In this document: piece after piece, positions 5,679 to 7,100 of the stretch
How the letters are laid out: every line of letters starts with the position of its first letter
How positions within the stretch are numbered: the first letter of the stretch is position 1
Assembly: GCA_012031335.1 (NCBI GenBank)
Contig: JAAUTT010000221.1
Location: 1-7,100, forward strand
Length of the DNA: 7,100 nucleotides
Origin: Bacteroidales bacterium
Lineage (GTDB): Bacteria; Bacteroidota; Bacteroidia; Bacteroidales; JAAUTT01
Direction: 5' to 3'
The notes under the pieces: model-generated
What the model was told of the DNA's origin: nothing
The model's database searches: none
Seen by the model: only the letters and a program-made list of their open reading frames with translations
Made by a program: the position numbers and the translations under genes

Positions 5679-6466
5679 TTACAACTTCTTAATCATCATC
5701 CTCCTGAACTCAATCCCCTGCCCTTCGCTTTGTAATGCTATAAAACCTTCGGTAAGCGGTTTGCCGTCGACCTTAATGGCTGGATCGAAACCATTTACAA
5801 CCTCTCCTCCTATTTGTGGTTTTGTGTACTGAAGCACGGTGTCGCCATCGATGATATGGGTAACCAGGGAATCGCGGTAAACAATAAGTTCGCCTTTTAC
5901 CCATTGGTTCCAGGGATAGTTTTCGACGAGGAATTAACACAATGTTGCGGTTCCATTATCCCTTTAAAGAATATCTCTGTTCCGGGAGAACACATGTTGC
6001 CAGTGGGTCGTGGATTGCCATCCCCGGCATCGGCCAGTAACTGAAACTCGACAGAGATAGGCCAGTCCTGCTCTTTCAGGATGGTTTTCGGATCCTGGGA
6101 GTGAAACATCACACCGCTGTTGCGATAGGTGTACGATGGAGCATCTTTGAGCCAACCATCGGAAAACCGGTATTCGAACTTCAGATGAAACGAAGAGAAT
6201 GGCTCTTTATAGAAAAGATGTCCGAAACGATTGTCGAAATCCTTGTAACCGTCGTAATTTACCTGAATGCAACTGTCCTTCACCCGGAAGGTATTGGCAT
6301 AATTATCGCCCACCTCGTGATGATGGATTTTAACCACCCAGCCATCGAGATCTTTCCCGTTGAAAAGGGATTGCCATTCATCCTGACTATCCGTTGTTTT
6401 TTGTGAATTATTACCGCAGGCAGCGATAAGCAGCAGCATTGAAATAAAGAAAGGAAGTTTGTTCAT
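5679..6466 (-). CDS. DUF1080 (3-keto-disaccharide hydrolase-like) lipoprotein, one frameshift
   Basis: Repaired, this is about 262 residues. Residues 1-17 are a lipoprotein signal ending LLIAAC, with C17 as the lipidated cysteine, so the protein sits on a membrane facing the periplasm or surface. The single domain matches DUF1080 (PF06439): SLFNGKDLDGW at 33-43, RNSGVMFHS at 115-123, WPISVEFQLLADAGDGNPRP at 135-154, PGTEIFFKG at 161-169, then HCVNSSS. After a break the other frame gives YPWNQWVKGELIVYRDS, DGDTVLQYTKPQIGG and the closing GFIALQSEGQGIEFRRMMIK, ending at a TAA at 5679-5681. The break lies at about 5920-5927; one added base gives SSSENYPWNQW or SSSKNYPWNQW. Family members act on 3-keto glycosides; the substrate here is unknown. 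The uninterrupted frame covers only 5897-6466. Base use is richer in GC than in the genes to its left. Confidence 0.88.
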
Positions 6467-6572
6467 ATGGTAGAATGTGTAGTTTATAAATTATCAGGGA
6501 AAGATTTGTATAAAATATTCTCATTCAAATATCAAAAAAATAAGTAAACCGCAATGCCCAAGGTTTAGTGAT

Positions 6573-6593
6573 GAATGTTGAATGTTGAATGAA
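6573..6593. repeat. Heptad microsatellite GAATGTT
   Basis: Two exact 7-bp units are followed by a one-off third unit (GAATGAA). The preceding ATG at 6570-6572 and following text keep a similar rhythm. It is a small slippage-type repeat in a spacer. Confidence 0.6.
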
Positions 6594-6754
6594 TAATGAG
6601 AACCAAGAGCCAAGACTAACAGCCGGTATTTCTGGTAATGGCATCAATGCATTGTGACCATTTTTACCAATAACGAGGTTTTAGATGATATTTCGGTTTG
6701 GAGGAATGGTTTAAAACATTTTTTGTAAAAAGGATATGGTAAAACGGGATGAAA

Positions 6755-6802
6755 TCACCCTGAAGGGGTGAAATATCAATAGCCCGGGGTTTTAACCCCG
6801 GG
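6755..6802. repeat. REP-like palindromic element, possible transcription end
   Basis: Two hairpins stand side by side. TCACCC (6755-6760) pairs with GGGTGA (6766-6771) around a 5-base loop. CCCGGGGTTTTAACCCCGGG (6783-6802) forms a 9-bp stem with a 2-base loop. The arrangement, a short CCC/GGG hairpin, the link AAATATCAATAG, then a CCCGGGG palindrome, recalls dispersed REP-like units in Bacteroidota genomes, from memory. It lies 31 bp beyond the T9SS gene stop and could end that transcript, although there is no U-run. Confidence 0.65.
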
Positions 6803-6832
6803 AAAAGCGAGCAAGATTATCTGTTTCCATCC

Positions 6833-7100
6833 CTATTCTTTCAATATTTTGAAATATTGTATTCTGTTTCCCGATGTGAGTTTTAAAATGTACCAGTTCG
6901 GTGGCAACATGCCTGTATCAACTTGTACCTGGTTGCCGGTAAATTTATCCTGCATGATAACTCTACCGGTTATGTCCGAAATTTCGTAACAGGTTTCATC
7001 GGACTGATTGGTGTGAATAGTTAAATAACTGGAAATGGCACCGGAAAAACTGTAAAGGTTTGTTTGAAAACCATTCCTGTATTGTCGACAAATAACTGTA
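6833..7100 (-). CDS. C-terminal end of a T9SS-exported protein (type A sorting domain), frameshifted
   Basis: The gene enters from beyond the right edge; only about the last 89 residues are seen, ending at a TAG at 6833-6835. The repaired sequence reads FKQTFTVFPVPFSSYLTI, then YEISDITGRVIMQDKF, then QVQVDTGMLPPNWYILKLTS and a final FKILKE. This is the usual order of the Por secretion (type A) sorting domain: a V(Y/F)PxPF start, a DxxGRV turn, a G-Y-ILK strand and a basic end. It directs passage through the type IX secretion machinery and removal at the surface. The upstream frame ends at a stop near 7020; adding one base to the A3 run at 7033-7035 (plus strand) joins the halves. What the passenger domain does cannot be seen. 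Confidence 0.85.
   Translation of the reverse strand, partial: TVICRQYRNGFQTNLYSFSGAISSYLTIHTNQSDETCYEISDITGRVIMQDKFTGNQVQVDTGMLPPNWYILKLTSGNRIQYFKILKE

Larger units (their letters stand above)
6467..6832. other. Gene-free spacer between DUF1080 and the T9SS protein
   Basis: No gene is supported. The spacer contains short heptad repeats (GAATGTT at 6573-6579 and 6580-6586, then GAATGAA; followed by a CCAAGAGCCAAGACT stretch near 6603) and a REP-like palindrome pair (6755-6802). It would hold the DUF1080 promoter near 6470-6540. I looked for the Bacteroidota -7 consensus TAnnTTTG there and found only imperfect matches. Confidence 0.6.

Noticed and set aside
5814..6406. Plus- and minus-strand frames overlapping DUF1080 (5814-6044, 6101-6406, 5964-6155)
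   Set aside because: DUF1080 motifs run through this whole interval on the minus strand, so these are shadow frames.
6842..6859. CAATATTT-TG-AAATATTG palindrome
   Set aside because: It lies within the coding end of the T9SS sorting domain and is explained by the codons for QYFKIL.

Overview
The window looks like a piece of a Bacteroidota chromosome. The last gene ends in a type IX secretion (T9SS) C-terminal sorting domain, the neighbouring gene is a DUF1080 lipoprotein, start codons lack Shine-Dalgarno sequences, and the spacers hold families of short repeats. A marine or gut Bacteroidales/Marinilabiliales-type host is an inference. All recognisable genes are on the minus strand.

Layout. 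Positions 1-116 are a repeat-rich end resembling the terminus of an IS21-type insertion sequence. From about 120 to 4750 lies an AT-rich accessory stretch of isolated single genes separated by long spacers: a small membrane protein with a PH-like core (170-705), an exported DUF4241 protein (1263-2026), an AIPR-family (abortive infection phage resistance) protein with a PD-(D/E)xK-like nuclease motif (2493-4267), and a 44-residue glycine-rich hydrophobic protein (4409-4544). A 183-bp direct repeat (844-1026 and 2157-2339, about 92% identical, no gaps) brackets the DUF4241 gene, and a third fragment lies at 4583-4619. Next come a nine-unit 42-bp minisatellite (4758-5135) and a spacer with inverted repeats and repeated CTGTGGTCCGT motifs (5136-5678). 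The right part is visibly richer in GC and looks like host chromosome: a DUF1080 lipoprotein (5679-6466), a REP-like palindrome (6755-6802) and the C-terminus of a T9SS cargo protein (6833 to the edge).

The most important reading result is that every one of the six genes is interrupted by single-base indels, almost all in short homopolymers. I find eight sites. Correcting each by one base restores a continuous protein with family-typical sequence across the junction. This holds for the GC-rich chromosomal genes too, so uncorrected sequencing error is the simplest explanation; real decay of the accessory genes cannot be excluded. Lengths below are given for the repaired reading.

How the genes work together: no operon is evident, because each gene has its own long spacer. 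The accessory part reads as a mosaic of independently acquired genes next to a mobile-element end, with AIPR as the only member with a known link to phage defence. DUF1080 and the T9SS protein would act at the cell surface or in the periplasm. I do not see a complete new multi-gene system. The leads best worth following are the repeat-bracketed gene units, the AIPR gene and the 42-bp hairpin array.
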